DNA from: Nocardiopsis endophytica
GTDB taxonomy: Bacteria; Actinomycetota; Actinomycetes; Streptosporangiales; Streptosporangiaceae
DNA: 64,000 bases
Direction: 5' to 3'
Assembly (NCBI RefSeq): GCF_027706725.1
Contig: NZ_JAQFWQ010000001.1
Coordinates: 97,128 to 161,127, forward strand
Positions within the stretch are counted from its first letter, which is position 1, and each line of letters starts with the position of its first letter. A program made the position numbers and the translations under genes. This document shows positions 17,478 through 26,521 of this stretch, one piece after another. The notes beneath the pieces were generated by a model. That model had not been told where the DNA came from. It searched no databases and saw nothing but the letters and a program-made list of their open reading frames with translations.

Positions 17478-18484
17478 ACGGTGGCCTCTTCGGAGGTCTC
17501 GGCGATGCCGTCCGGGCCGTTGAAGATGCGCTCGCCCCAGGGGGTGAGCCGCTGTCCGTCGAAGCCCTCGGCCATGTCGAGGTACTCCACGCCGCCGCTG
17601 TTGCCGCTCCAGGACCAGCCCAGGTAGCCGATCCCGCGGGCCTCGGCCTCGGCGAGGATCGCGTCCTCGTCGGGGTCGCCGTCGCTGTGCAGGTGGCCGA
17701 ACTCGCCGACGATCAGCGGCAGGCCGTTGGCGGCGAAGCCGTCCATGTAGGAGGCGATGGTCCCCGCGTCCTCGTACACGCCGTACATGTGCACCGAGAA
17801 CACGGTGTTGCCGTCGGGGTCCTCGACGTCCGGCGCCTGCTCCAGCATGATCCGCTGCCAGTCCTGGCCCCAGTTGGGGGCGTCGGCGACCAGCGCGTGG
17901 TCGAGCCCGGCCGCGCGCAGGCGCCCGATGGCGGCGCTAGTGTCCTCGGCCCATCCGGCGTTGGTCTGCGCGTCGTTGCCGTAGGGCTCGTTGCCGAGGT
18001 TGATGAGGATGTGGTCCTCCTCGCCGCGCAGCGCGCCGGCGACCCCGATCCAGTAGTCGGCGGCCTGGTCGAGCGTGGCCGCGGCCGGCTCCTCGCCGTA
18101 GCCGGTGGTGTCGTGCACCTCCAGCACGCAGATGAGCCGGTTCTCCTTGCAGTCGCCGATGACCTCGGCGATCTCGGACTCGGGGGTCGGGCCCCAGCGC
18201 TGGCCGGAGCCGAGGACGACGCGCACGGTGTTGGCCCCCAGCGCCTTGATGTCGGCGAAGGACCGCCGCTGGCCGGGGTACCAGACGTGGGCGTGGTTGA
18301 CCCCGCGCATGACGAACTCGTTGCCGTTGGCCTCATAGAGGCGCCCGTCCCTGACGTGCAGGCCGACGGCCGCCGTGTCCGTTCCGGTGTCCCGCGCGCT
18401 GTCCGCCGCGCCGGGCGCGGCGCCGAAGGCCGCCGCCAGGGCCAGCGCCGCCGCCAGGCCGATCGCTGCCGGTCTCGTGCTCAT
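17468..18484 (-). CDS. Secreted endo-beta-1,4-mannanase, GH5
   Basis: A 338-residue GH5 enzyme with an Ala-rich Sec signal peptide (residues 1 to about 27) and a catalytic TIM barrel. RGVNHAHVWYPGQ is characteristic of the actinobacterial mannanase subfamily. Acid/base is Glu166 in LGNEPYG and nucleophile Glu261 in VGEFGH; WSWSGN supplies the Trp stacking platform. It cuts beta-mannan backbones outside the cell. There is no carbohydrate-binding module, unlike many Streptomyces mannanases. A LacI operator lies 27 bases before its start codon, tying it to the neighbouring regulator and importer. Confidence 0.93.
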   Translation of the reverse strand: MSTRPAAIGLAAALALAAAFGAAPGAADSARDTGTDTAAVGLHVRDGRLYEANGNEFVMRGVNHAHVWYPGQRRSFADIKALGANTVRVVLGSGQRWGPTPESEIAEVIGDCKENRLICVLEVHDTTGYGEEPAAATLDQAADYWIGVAGALRGEEDHILINLGNEPYGNDAQTNAGWAEDTSAAIGRLRAAGLDHALVADAPNWGQDWQRIMLEQAPDVEDPDGNTVFSVHMYGVYEDAGTIASYMDGFAANGLPLIVGEFGHLHSDGDPDEDAILAEAEARGIGYLGWSWSGNSGGVEYLDMAEGFDGQRLTPWGERIFNGPDGIAETSEEATVYE

Positions 18485-18510
18485 GGGCGTCTTCCTCCGT
18501 TCACGGAGAT

Positions 18511-18528
18511 GACTTAAGCGGATAAGCA
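18511..18528. promoter_or_regulatory. LacI operator upstream of the mannanase
   Basis: GACTTAAGCGGATAAGCA shares the 15-base core ACTTAAGCGGATAAG with the operator at 16241-16258. It overlaps the expected promoter of the mannanase gene, whose start codon is 27 bases away. Confidence 0.78.
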
Positions 18529-18574
18529 GCGAAACATGAGGGGGAAGGGGCGTCTACGGGGCCGCAGCGGGGAT

Positions 18575-18590
18575 TTATCCGCCTGTGATG
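18575..18590. repeat. Shared 16-base element TTATCCGCCTGTGATG, copy 2
   Basis: Differs at one base from the element at 16313-16328 and lies about 90 bases upstream of the mannanase start, 47 bases beyond its LacI operator. Conservation in two co-regulated promoter regions suggests function. Confidence 0.5.
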
Positions 18591-18676
18591 CGTTGGCAAC
18601 GAAGAGGAGAGGGAACCTGCTGGTGAAGCGCTTCATTCCTCGTGTCGGTGTGATGTGGGCCACGGAGCGTGGCGGT

Positions 18677-19708
18677 CTACTCGCGCATCCGGGAGAGCTG
18701 ATCGTCGGCCCAGGAGGCGACGGCCTCGTCGGGGTCGTCGCGCAGCCCGCCGAGGGCCGCCGCCAGTCGGCCGTCGTCGCCGTTCCACCACCGCACGAGA
18801 TCCTGGACGGACATGACCGCACCCAGGCGGAGGTCCCGGTCCGGGGACGCCATCAGTGCCGTGAGCAGGGAGATCCGGTCTTCGACCCGTTCGCCCAGAC
18901 GCCTGTCCGCCATGAACACGTCGCTTCTCAGCACCTCGGGGTCGGCGCCTTCGCGTGCGTAGGCCTCCAGTTCCGCCACGACGGTCCGGACGATGTCGGC
19001 GGGGAACGCCTCCGGCGGGTGCGAGCACAGCTCGGTCAGGGCGTCGATGCGCAGCCCCGTATCACCGCACGTCCGGACCGTGTGCACCAGCCACTCCCCG
19101 GTGCGGACGGGGTCGACGCCGTTGGCCCGGCCGCGCAGGGCGGTGCGCCCCAGGCGGCCGATGGCCATGATGATGCCCAACCGCGGGCCGAACCCGTCTT
19201 CGACCTCCCAGCGCTCGCGCAGAGCGGTGAACGCGCGGCCACCGTCGACCTGCGGAGCCGTCAGCGCCAGGCACGCGCCCTTGCGCACGTGCGGGTCGGC
19301 GTCGCCGAGGGCCCGCAGGAGGGCGGGCAGCTCGGCGGCGACGGCGCGCTCCGCGCGGGCGGGCTTTCCGTCCCCGTCGGGGTCGTCCTCGCCCGGGTCT
19401 CCGTCGAGGTCGTTGAGCCACTCCGCCCCGCCGATCTCGGCCACCATCTCCACGACGCGCCAGCGGTCCGGGACCCCTTCCGCCGTGGCCGCCTCGGCCA
19501 GGAAGGGGACCGCCCTGACGGCGGCCTCGTGGATGTAGCCGAACTCCAGGAGTTCGATCTCCAGGGAGCCGAAGGAGTCCTCCCGGACCAGTGGGTCGGG
19601 ATCGAGCAGGCCGCGGATGAGTTCGTGGATGTCCGCACCCCCGCCGCCGCTCTCCAGAGCCCCCCAGTCGATGTCGTCCAGACCCTCGAACACGCCCGCC
19701 CCCTCCAC
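18677..19708 (-). CDS. HEAT-repeat-like protein, function unknown
   Basis: A 343-residue soluble, acidic protein made of helical repeats resembling HEAT/armadillo units (for example ELPALLRALGDADPHVRKGACLALT and MASPDRDLRLGAVMSVQDLVRWW). A very acidic loop (DLDGDPGEDDPDGDGK) lies near residue 105. Such solenoids usually mediate protein contacts; no catalytic motif is seen. It starts at a GTG just inside the hairpin at 19737-19770 that ends the neighbouring sugar operon, so it is transcribed on its own. The DNA between its stop and the mannanase start holds two regulatory elements of the mannan system. Confidence 0.78.
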   Translation of the reverse strand: MEGAGVFEGLDDIDWGALESGGGGADIHELIRGLLDPDPLVREDSFGSLEIELLEFGYIHEAAVRAVPFLAEAATAEGVPDRWRVVEMVAEIGGAEWLNDLDGDPGEDDPDGDGKPARAERAVAAELPALLRALGDADPHVRKGACLALTAPQVDGGRAFTALRERWEVEDGFGPRLGIIMAIGRLGRTALRGRANGVDPVRTGEWLVHTVRTCGDTGLRIDALTELCSHPPEAFPADIVRTVVAELEAYAREGADPEVLRSDVFMADRRLGERVEDRISLLTALMASPDRDLRLGAVMSVQDLVRWWNGDDGRLAAALGGLRDDPDEAVASWADDQLSRMRE

Positions 19709-19736
19709 CGCTCCGGACCCGTGGTTCCCATGGGAC

Positions 19737-19770
19737 GGGGGCCGCGGGGAAGTGGTTCCCCGCGGCCCCC
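19737..19770. terminator. Strong hairpin at the end of the GH31/GH3 sugar operon
   Basis: A perfect 15-bp stem, GGGGGCCGCGGGGAA with TTCCCCGCGGCCCCC, around the loop GTGG. It lies 39 bases past the GH3 stop, separating that operon from the HEAT-like gene on the same strand. Confidence 0.75.
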
Positions 19771-19808
19771 GCAGCCCCCTGTCCAGTGGGCGGACGCCTG
19801 ACTCAGGC

Positions 19809-22733
19809 CTACGCCAGGCTGAACGAGCTGAGCCTCACCTCCCCGGTGAAGACCAGGTAGACGTCCTCCTTCTCACCCGGGGCCGTGCCCAGCTCCCCGG
19901 TGAACTCCTCGTAGTCGTACACGCCTCCGGTGGCGCCGATCGCGGCCTCGCCGATCTTCTCCCCGTCAGGGGCGCCGACGCGCACCTCCACGGCCGCCCC
20001 GCCCGAGGCGGCCGCCGCGCGCGCGGTGAACACCGACGGCCCAGAGGACAGGTCCGCGCCGTCGAACGCGATCCAGTCCCCGGCCTCCGCCGCCACCGTG
20101 TCGCCCTCGACCTTGCTCTCGTCGGCGAGCGCGATGCCCGAGTAGCGGTCGAAGTCGGCCGCCCGGGTCTGCGCGGTCAGGTCGCGGGCCGGGATCCTCT
20201 CGCCCTTGACCTTGATCTTCACGGTGTGCCGGATGTCGTCCGCCGACGCTCCGACCATGAGCTCGTGCTTGGCCTTCTCCACGGCCCACTCGCCCCGCGT
20301 CACGTCCCAGAAGCCCAGGTCCCGGGCGTCCACCGTGAGTTCGGCGGTCACCGTCTCCCCGGCCGGGACGCTCACCCGGGCGAAGTCGCGCAGCTGCTTG
20401 AGCGGCTGCTCGGTGCGCGAGTCGAGCTGGCGGGAGTAGAGCTGCACGACCTCCTCGCCGTCGCGGTCTCCGGTGTTGGTCACCGGCACCTTCACCGTCA
20501 CGGTGCCGTCGGCGCCCACCTTCTTCCGGTCGACCTCCGGCGCGCCGTACTCGAAGGAGGTGTAGGACAGCCCGTGCCCGAACGGGTACAGCGCCTCGCC
20601 CTCGTAGTGGCGGTAGGTGTGCCCGGAGTGCTGGACGTCGTAGTCGCCCATGGCCGGCAGGTCGCCGGTGGAGCGGTACCACGTCTGCGGCAGGCGCCCC
20701 TGCGGCTCGGCGTCGCCGTAGAGCACCGACGCGAGCGCGTTGCCGGTCTCCTGCCCGGCGTGGGAGGTCCACAGCACCGCCGGGACGTTCTCCTCGGCCC
20801 ACGGCACCGCCATCGGGTAGCTGCTCTCCACCACCAGGACGGTGTTCGGGTTGGCCTCGGTCACCGCCTCCAACAGCTCCTGCTGGGCGGGCGGCAGCTC
20901 GATCTCCGCCCGGTCGTCGGTCTCCCGGCCGTTGATGAAGGGCATGTTGCCCAGCACCACGACCGCCGCGTCGGCGCCCGAGGCGGCCTCGACCGCCTCC
21001 TCGGCGCCGCTGGAGAGCACCTCCCGCTCGAAGACGGCCGCGTCCCCGACCGAGTCGGCCGACACCGACAGCCGCCCCTCGCCGTCCACGGCGATGTACT
21101 TGCGGTTCCAGTCGTCGTATCCGGCGTACTTCAGCACCACCCCGCCGTCGACCTCCTCGAAGCGGAACAGCTGCTGCACGAACCACCCGTTGGGCTGGTC
21201 CTGGTCGTTGTAGAGCCGGTTGCCCTCGCCCATGCCGACGACCTTGCCGTTGGCGTCGGTGCGCAGGGTGACCACGCCCTCGCCCCAGTCGAAGACGGTG
21301 AGGGAGCGCGCGTCCCCCTCGCCGTCGCCGACGCGCAGCACGCCGCCCTCCTCGTCGCCGGAGGCGGTGACGTACCCGCCGTCGGCCTTCAGGGCGATCC
21401 GGTCGGCGCCCTCGCTGACGCCGACCGACCCGCCCTCGCCGAGGCGCTCGGCGATGCCGTCGGCGGGGGTGGAGCGGTAGGGCATGGTGCCGCTGTACCA
21501 GTCCTCATAGAGGGTGTCGGCCAGCGGGCCGACCACCGCCACGTCGGTGTCGGACCCGGCGTCCAGCGGCAGCGCCCCGTCGTTGCGCAGCAGCGTCATC
21601 TGCGACGTCGCGGCCTCGCGGGCCAGCTCCCGGTGCTCGGGGGAGTCGATCACGTCGGGGGTGATGTCGGAGTAGGGCACCCGGTCCGGCGGGTCGAACT
21701 CGCCGAGCCGGAACCGCACGCTCAGGATGTGCCGGACCGACCGGTCCAGGTCCTCCTCGCCGATCAGCCCCTGGTCGAGGGCGTCCTGGAAGCGCCCGAC
21801 CGTGACGCTGGAGTCGTCGTCCTGGTCGGTGTAGCTGTCGATGCCCGCCTTGAGCATCGCGGCGTGCGATTCGGCGTGGTCGTCGTAGTAGCCCTGGGTC
21901 TCGACCACGTTGCTGGGCGCGTAGGCGTCGCTGACGACCATCAGGTCCTCGTCGCTCCACGAGCGCACGTCGTCCAGCAGCGGGGTCAGGTGGGCGGGGC
22001 GCCCGTTGACGAGGTTGTAGGAGGCCATCACCCCGGTCGCGTTGCCCGCCTCGATGGCCGGCCGGAAGGACGGGTAGACGTACTCGTTCAGCGCGCGCGG
22101 GGGCACCGTCACCGACAGCGTGTCGCGCTTCTCCTCGATGTTGTATCCGGCGAAGTGCTTGAGCGACGGCGCCGTCTTCAAGTAGAAGTCGTCGTCGCCG
22201 CTCAGCCCGCCGGTGTAGGCGGTGGCCATCTCGCCGACCAGGAGCGGCTCCTCGGAGTAGCCCTCCTCGTTGCGGCCCCACCGGGGGTCGCGCAGCGGGT
22301 CGACGACCGGTGCCCACACGTTGAGGCCGTGCGCGGCGGGGTCCTGGGCGTTGAAGCCGCGCATCTCCGTGCCGGTCACGTCGCCGACGCGCTCGACCAG
22401 ACCGGTGTCCCAGGTCGCGCCGAGCCCCACGGCCTGGGGGAACACGGTGGCCTCGCCCAGCCAGGCGACGCCGTGCAGGGCCTCGGTGCCGGTGCGGAAC
22501 GGCTCCATCCCCAGCCTGGGGATGGCGGGCTGGTACTGGTGCAGGAGCGAGATCTTCTCGTCGGTGGTCAGGCGCCCCAGGAGATCGTCGATGCGCTCGT
22601 TCAGGGGCAGGTCGGGGTCGCGGAACGGGGGGTCGTCGGCCGCGGCGGGGGGCGGCCCGAGGGGCCGCGCGATCGCCGCGGCCGCCAGCACGGCCACGAG
22701 GCCGCGCGGGCGGGGGATGCGGGGGAAGGGCAC
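19809..22733 (-). CDS. Secreted GH3 beta-glycosidase with inserted domain and C-terminal CBM6
   Basis: A 974-residue multidomain enzyme. A signal peptide (residues 1 to about 32) is followed by the GH3 TIM barrel; KHFAGYN is visible and the nucleophile is Asp269 in MVVSDAYAP. The alpha/beta sandwich begins near residue 360 but is interrupted at about residues 440-570 by an extra beta-rich, fascin-like segment (ADGGYVTASGDEEGGVLRVG to WNRKYIAVDGEGRLSVSA). The sandwich resumes, then an FnIII-like domain and, from about residue 850, a CBM6-like module (AEAGDWIAFDGADLSSGP). Substrate class is beta-glucoside or beta-xyloside. GTG start with AAGGAGGAA upstream. Last gene of the second sugar operon, 13 bases after GH31. 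Confidence 0.88.
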   Translation of the reverse strand: MPFPRIPRPRGLVAVLAAAAIARPLGPPPAAADDPPFRDPDLPLNERIDDLLGRLTTDEKISLLHQYQPAIPRLGMEPFRTGTEALHGVAWLGEATVFPQAVGLGATWDTGLVERVGDVTGTEMRGFNAQDPAAHGLNVWAPVVDPLRDPRWGRNEEGYSEEPLLVGEMATAYTGGLSGDDDFYLKTAPSLKHFAGYNIEEKRDTLSVTVPPRALNEYVYPSFRPAIEAGNATGVMASYNLVNGRPAHLTPLLDDVRSWSDEDLMVVSDAYAPSNVVETQGYYDDHAESHAAMLKAGIDSYTDQDDDSSVTVGRFQDALDQGLIGEEDLDRSVRHILSVRFRLGEFDPPDRVPYSDITPDVIDSPEHRELAREAATSQMTLLRNDGALPLDAGSDTDVAVVGPLADTLYEDWYSGTMPYRSTPADGIAERLGEGGSVGVSEGADRIALKADGGYVTASGDEEGGVLRVGDGEGDARSLTVFDWGEGVVTLRTDANGKVVGMGEGNRLYNDQDQPNGWFVQQLFRFEEVDGGVVLKYAGYDDWNRKYIAVDGEGRLSVSADSVGDAAVFEREVLSSGAEEAVEAASGADAAVVVLGNMPFINGRETDDRAEIELPPAQQELLEAVTEANPNTVLVVESSYPMAVPWAEENVPAVLWTSHAGQETGNALASVLYGDAEPQGRLPQTWYRSTGDLPAMGDYDVQHSGHTYRHYEGEALYPFGHGLSYTSFEYGAPEVDRKKVGADGTVTVKVPVTNTGDRDGEEVVQLYSRQLDSRTEQPLKQLRDFARVSVPAGETVTAELTVDARDLGFWDVTRGEWAVEKAKHELMVGASADDIRHTVKIKVKGERIPARDLTAQTRAADFDRYSGIALADESKVEGDTVAAEAGDWIAFDGADLSSGPSVFTARAAAASGGAAVEVRVGAPDGEKIGEAAIGATGGVYDYEEFTGELGTAPGEKEDVYLVFTGEVRLSSFSLA

Positions 22734-22746
22734 GGCGGGTTCCTCC

Positions 22747-24726
22747 TTAGCGGGGGGTGCGGAGGGGCAGCCGGGACCCGTGGCGCATCAGCACCGGGGC
22801 CCGGTCCAAGGGGGCGGCGAGGCGAACGGTGCGGCCGCCCGGGTGGACGTCGCCCGTCCACGGGTCGGCCCAGTCGGTGCCTTGGGGCAGGTACACGTCG
22901 CGTTCGCGGGCGCCGTACTCGGTGACGGGGGCGACGAGCAGGTCCGGGCCGAAGAGGAACTGCTCCTCCACGTCCCAGCACCCGGGATCGTCCGGGTGGT
23001 CGACGAACAGCGGCCGCATCGGGGGCAGGCCGGTCTCGTGGGCGGTGCGCATCTGCTCCATGACGTAGGGGCGCAGCCGCTCGCGCAGCATCACCAGGTC
23101 GCGGAGGACCCCGTAGACCTCCTCGCCGTAGGACCAAAGCTCGTTGGGGCCGCCGGACATGTCCGGGTGCAGCCGGTCGACGAACGGCTCCCGGAAGCCG
23201 TGCAGGCGGAACAGGGGGCAGAAGACGCCGTACTGGAACCACCGGACCAGCAGCTCCCGGTACTCGGGGGAGTCCTGGTCCCCGCCGTGGAAGCCGCCGA
23301 TGTCCGTGGTCCACCAGGGGATGCCGGACAGCGCCGTGTTCAGGCCCGCGCGGATCTGCGCGCGCAGGGAGGGGAACGTCGCCGCGATGTCGCCCGACCA
23401 CAGGGCCGCGCCGTAGCGCTGGCTGCCCGCCCACGCCGAGCGGCACAGGGTGACCACCTCGGTCTCGCCCGCGGCGCGCATGCCCTCGTAGAAGCCGCGC
23501 GCGTGCTCGGCCGGGTAGATGTTGCCGACCTCGGTGCCCGGACCGGCGTGGTAGCGCAGGTTCTGCGGGTGGCCGGGCCTGATCTCCGGCTCGCACGCGT
23601 CCAGCCACCACACGCGGATGCCCAGGGAGTGGTAGTTGTCCCGGACCTTCTCCCACACGTACCGGCGGGCCTCGGGGTTGGTGGCGTCGTAGAACGACAC
23701 CTGGACGTGGCCGTCGACGCCCTTCTCCGCCCAGTCGGCGTGCACGGGCGGCCCCTGCTCGGTGGCGACCAGGTGCCCGGCGCCCATCATCTCCTTGTAG
23801 TTCTCGCTGAGCGGGCTGACCGACGGCCACACCGACACCATCAGCTCGGTGCCCATCTCCCGCAGCTCCCGGACCATGGCCGCAGGGTCGGGCCACTCCT
23901 CGGGGTCGAACCTCCAGTCGCCCAGGTGGCTCCAGTGGAAGAAGTCCGAGACGATCACCGACAGGGGGATGCCGCGCCGCTTGTACTCGCGCGCGACCTC
24001 CAGCAGCTCCTCCTGGGTCTTGTAGCGCAGCTTGCACTGCCAGAACCCGGACGCCCACTCGGGCAGCTCCGGCGCGTGCCCGGTCGCGTCGGCGTAGCGG
24101 GCCAGCACGTCGGCCGGGCGGCCGGCGGTCACCCAGTAGTCGATCTGCCGCGCGCTGTCGGCCACCCACCGGGTGCCGGTCTCGGCCAGCTCCACCCGGC
24201 CGATCGCGGGGTTGTTCCACAGCACCCCGTATCCGCGGGAGGACACCAGGAACGGGATCGTCACCTCGGCGTTGCGCTGCACCAGGTCGACGACGGCGCC
24301 CTTCTGGTCGAGCAGGCCGTGGGTGTGCTGCCCGAGGCCGAAGAGGCGCTCGCCCTCATAGGCGCGGAACCGCTGCTCGATGCGGTAGTAGCCGTTGCCG
24401 GTCGAGGTGAACGCACGCGGCCCGGGCCACCAGAAGTGGGCGCGCTCCTCGGCGAACAGCTCCTCGGCCGTCCCGCCGCGCAGGAAGCGCAGCAGCCCGT
24501 CCGCGCCCACCTCGACGGTGACGGCGCCGTTGGACAGCACCGCGCGGTCATCGGCGACCACCGTCTTGGCGTCGTGGTCCGGGCGCGGACCCAGCGCTCC
24601 GGGAAGGCCGTCGATCAGGCCGTACAGGCCGGCCCGCACGCGGACCGCGTCCCGGCCCCAGGCCTCGACCCGGACGACCTGGTGGCCGCCGCGCCATTCG
24701 ATTCCCCCGTCGATCTCGTGGAACAC
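22747..24726 (-). CDS. GH31 alpha-glycosidase (alpha-xylosidase or alpha-glucosidase), cytosolic
   Basis: A 659-residue GH31 enzyme without a signal peptide. The nucleophile is Asp376 in VWWLDACEPE and the acid/base Asp446 in LWSGDIAAT; the N-terminal beta-sandwich (RLFGLGQHTHGLLDQKG) and C-terminal beta domains are present. The SDFFHWSHLGDWRFDPEEWPDP loop resembles bacterial alpha-xylosidase-like members more than starch glucosidases, so isoprimeverose or xyloglucan oligosaccharides are possible substrates; alpha-glucosidase remains an alternative. GTG start with AAAGGA upstream. It lies in the operon binding protein, permease, permease, GH31, GH3. Confidence 0.87.
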   Translation of the reverse strand: MFHEIDGGIEWRGGHQVVRVEAWGRDAVRVRAGLYGLIDGLPGALGPRPDHDAKTVVADDRAVLSNGAVTVEVGADGLLRFLRGGTAEELFAEERAHFWWPGPRAFTSTGNGYYRIEQRFRAYEGERLFGLGQHTHGLLDQKGAVVDLVQRNAEVTIPFLVSSRGYGVLWNNPAIGRVELAETGTRWVADSARQIDYWVTAGRPADVLARYADATGHAPELPEWASGFWQCKLRYKTQEELLEVAREYKRRGIPLSVIVSDFFHWSHLGDWRFDPEEWPDPAAMVRELREMGTELMVSVWPSVSPLSENYKEMMGAGHLVATEQGPPVHADWAEKGVDGHVQVSFYDATNPEARRYVWEKVRDNYHSLGIRVWWLDACEPEIRPGHPQNLRYHAGPGTEVGNIYPAEHARGFYEGMRAAGETEVVTLCRSAWAGSQRYGAALWSGDIAATFPSLRAQIRAGLNTALSGIPWWTTDIGGFHGGDQDSPEYRELLVRWFQYGVFCPLFRLHGFREPFVDRLHPDMSGGPNELWSYGEEVYGVLRDLVMLRERLRPYVMEQMRTAHETGLPPMRPLFVDHPDDPGCWDVEEQFLFGPDLLVAPVTEYGARERDVYLPQGTDWADPWTGDVHPGGRTVRLAAPLDRAPVLMRHGSRLPLRTPR

Positions 24727-24768
24727 GCGCTGTCCTTTCCATAAGGCGGTAAGGCGGGTGAGGCGGTG

Positions 24769-25587
24769 TCAGTCCTTGAGGGCGCCGCCGGTGACCCCGG
24801 CGGCGACGTAGCGCTGGGCGACGACGAGCAGGACCGCCGCCGGCACGGAGGCGATCACGCCGGTGGCCATGACCCCGTTCCAGTCGGCGGTGTGGGCGCC
24901 GATGAACCGGTAGATCGCGACGGTCACCGGCTGCATCGCGTCGTCCTTGTTGAGGGTGACGGCGAACAGGAAGTCGGCCCAGGCGAACAGGAACGCGAAC
25001 AGGCCGGAGGTGATGACGGCGTTCCGGCTCACGGGCAGGATGATGGACACGAGCACGCGCAGCGGGCCCGCGCCGTCCACCTCGGCGGCCTCGGTCAGCG
25101 CGCGCGGGATGGTCACCATGAAGGCGCGCAGGATGAGGACGGCGAAGGGGACGGCCAGCGTGGAGTCGGCCAGGATCATCGCCGCGTAGGTGTTGAGGAT
25201 CCCGGTGGTGTTCATGACCGCGTACAGCGAGTTGGCCATGACGATGCCCGGGATCATCTGCACCAGCAGCAGCGCGAAGAGCACGGCGCGCCCTCCCGGG
25301 AGGGAGAAGCGGCTCAGCGCGTAGGCGGCGGGGACGGCCACGGCCAGCGTCAGCAGGACCGTGCCGGCGGCGACGATCGTGCTGTTCAGGAGCGCGCCGC
25401 CCTGGCCGGAGAGCGCCTCGGTGTAGCCGTCGAGCGTGCCCCCCAGGGGGAGCAGGCGCGGCGGCGTCTCCAGCAGCGCGCTGGACGGCTGCAGGGAGGC
25501 GTTCACCATCCAGTACAGCGGGAACAGCAGGACGCCCACGATGAGCAGCGCGGCCACCGTCGTGCGCGCGGACCGGGCGGTGGTCAT
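24769..25587 (-). CDS. Sugar ABC importer permease (MalG type)
   Basis: A 272-residue permease with six predicted membrane segments and the EAA loop in ALTEAAEVDGAGPLRVLVSIILPVSRNA. This is the carbohydrate-uptake (CUT1) arrangement, with a short first segment VAALLIVGVLLFPLYWMVN. Its ATG overlaps the stop of the upstream permease by 4 bases (ATGA). No ATPase gene is present; CUT1 systems of actinomycetes commonly use a shared MsiK-type ATPase encoded elsewhere. Confidence 0.93.
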   Translation of the reverse strand: MTTARSARTTVAALLIVGVLLFPLYWMVNASLQPSSALLETPPRLLPLGGTLDGYTEALSGQGGALLNSTIVAAGTVLLTLAVAVPAAYALSRFSLPGGRAVLFALLLVQMIPGIVMANSLYAVMNTTGILNTYAAMILADSTLAVPFAVLILRAFMVTIPRALTEAAEVDGAGPLRVLVSIILPVSRNAVITSGLFAFLFAWADFLFAVTLNKDDAMQPVTVAIYRFIGAHTADWNGVMATGVIASVPAAVLLVVAQRYVAAGVTGGALKD

Positions 25588-26507
25588 CGTGCTCCCCCTT
25601 CGTCGGCGGTGCGTCCGGAGCGCAGGTAGACCAGGGCGAAGACGAGCGCGATGAGGATGAGGACGTTGCCCGCGGCGGCGCCCGTGCCGAAGTCCAGTTC
25701 GGTGAAGGAGATCTGGTACGACCAGGTGGTCAGGGTGTGCGAGGCGTTGGCGGGCCCGCCGTTGGTGAGCACCATGATCACGTCGAAGACCTTGAGGGTG
25801 TAGACGAGGCCGAGCATCAGCACGACCGCCGTGACCGGGCGCAGCAGCGGCCAGGTGATGTGCCGGAAGCGCTGCCAGGGCCCGGCGCCGTCGAGCTCCG
25901 CGGCCTCGTACAGGTGCCGGGGGATGTTCTGCAGGCCGCCGTAGAGGATGACCATGTTGAACGGGATGCCGACCCACACGTTCGCGATCACCACCGACGT
26001 CAGCGCCATGTCGGTGCTGGAGAGCCAGGCGATGCCCTCGCCGCCCAGGGGCGCCCACCCGGTCAGCCGCTCCACGGCGCCGCTCAGCCCCAGGAGGGCC
26101 TGGTTGAGCACGCCGTACTCCTGGTCGTAGATCCAGCGCCACACGGTCCCGGACACCACCAGCGGCAGCAGCCACGGCACCAGCAGCAGCGAGCGCAGCA
26201 CCCCGTTGAGGGGGAAGCGGCGCTGGAAGAACACGGCCAGCGCCAGGCCGATGCCGAACTGGAACGCCAGCGAGCCCACGGTGAACAGGACGGTGTTGCC
26301 GAGCGTCTTGGCGAAGAGCGGGTCCCCGAGCAGCCGGGCGTAGTTGTCCAGGCCGGTGAAGGGCGCCTCGCCGGTGTAGAACGACGCGGCGGTGTACTCC
26401 CGGAAGGACATCCCGACGTTGGTGGCCAGCGGGTAGCCGAAGAAGACGGCGATGTACAGGACGAGCGGCGCCAGGAAGAGGGCGCCCCTGAGGCGGTGCG
26501 AGGGCAT
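25584..26507 (-). CDS. Sugar ABC importer permease (MalF type)
   Basis: A 307-residue CUT1 permease with six membrane segments, starting LFLAPLVLYIAVFFGYPLATN, and the EAA loop in HLYEAAELDGAGPWQRFRHITWPLLRPV. It lies between the binding protein gene (14 bases) and its partner permease (4-base overlap). Confidence 0.93.
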   Translation of the reverse strand: MPSHRLRGALFLAPLVLYIAVFFGYPLATNVGMSFREYTAASFYTGEAPFTGLDNYARLLGDPLFAKTLGNTVLFTVGSLAFQFGIGLALAVFFQRRFPLNGVLRSLLLVPWLLPLVVSGTVWRWIYDQEYGVLNQALLGLSGAVERLTGWAPLGGEGIAWLSSTDMALTSVVIANVWVGIPFNMVILYGGLQNIPRHLYEAAELDGAGPWQRFRHITWPLLRPVTAVVLMLGLVYTLKVFDVIMVLTNGGPANASHTLTTWSYQISFTELDFGTGAAAGNVLILIALVFALVYLRSGRTADEGGAR

Positions 26508-26521
26508 GGGTGGTCTTCTCC

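Noticed and set aside
19617..24744. Two very long forward open frames (1102 and 824 residues)
   Set aside because: They are antisense to the GH3 and GH31 genes, which have intact catalytic motifs.
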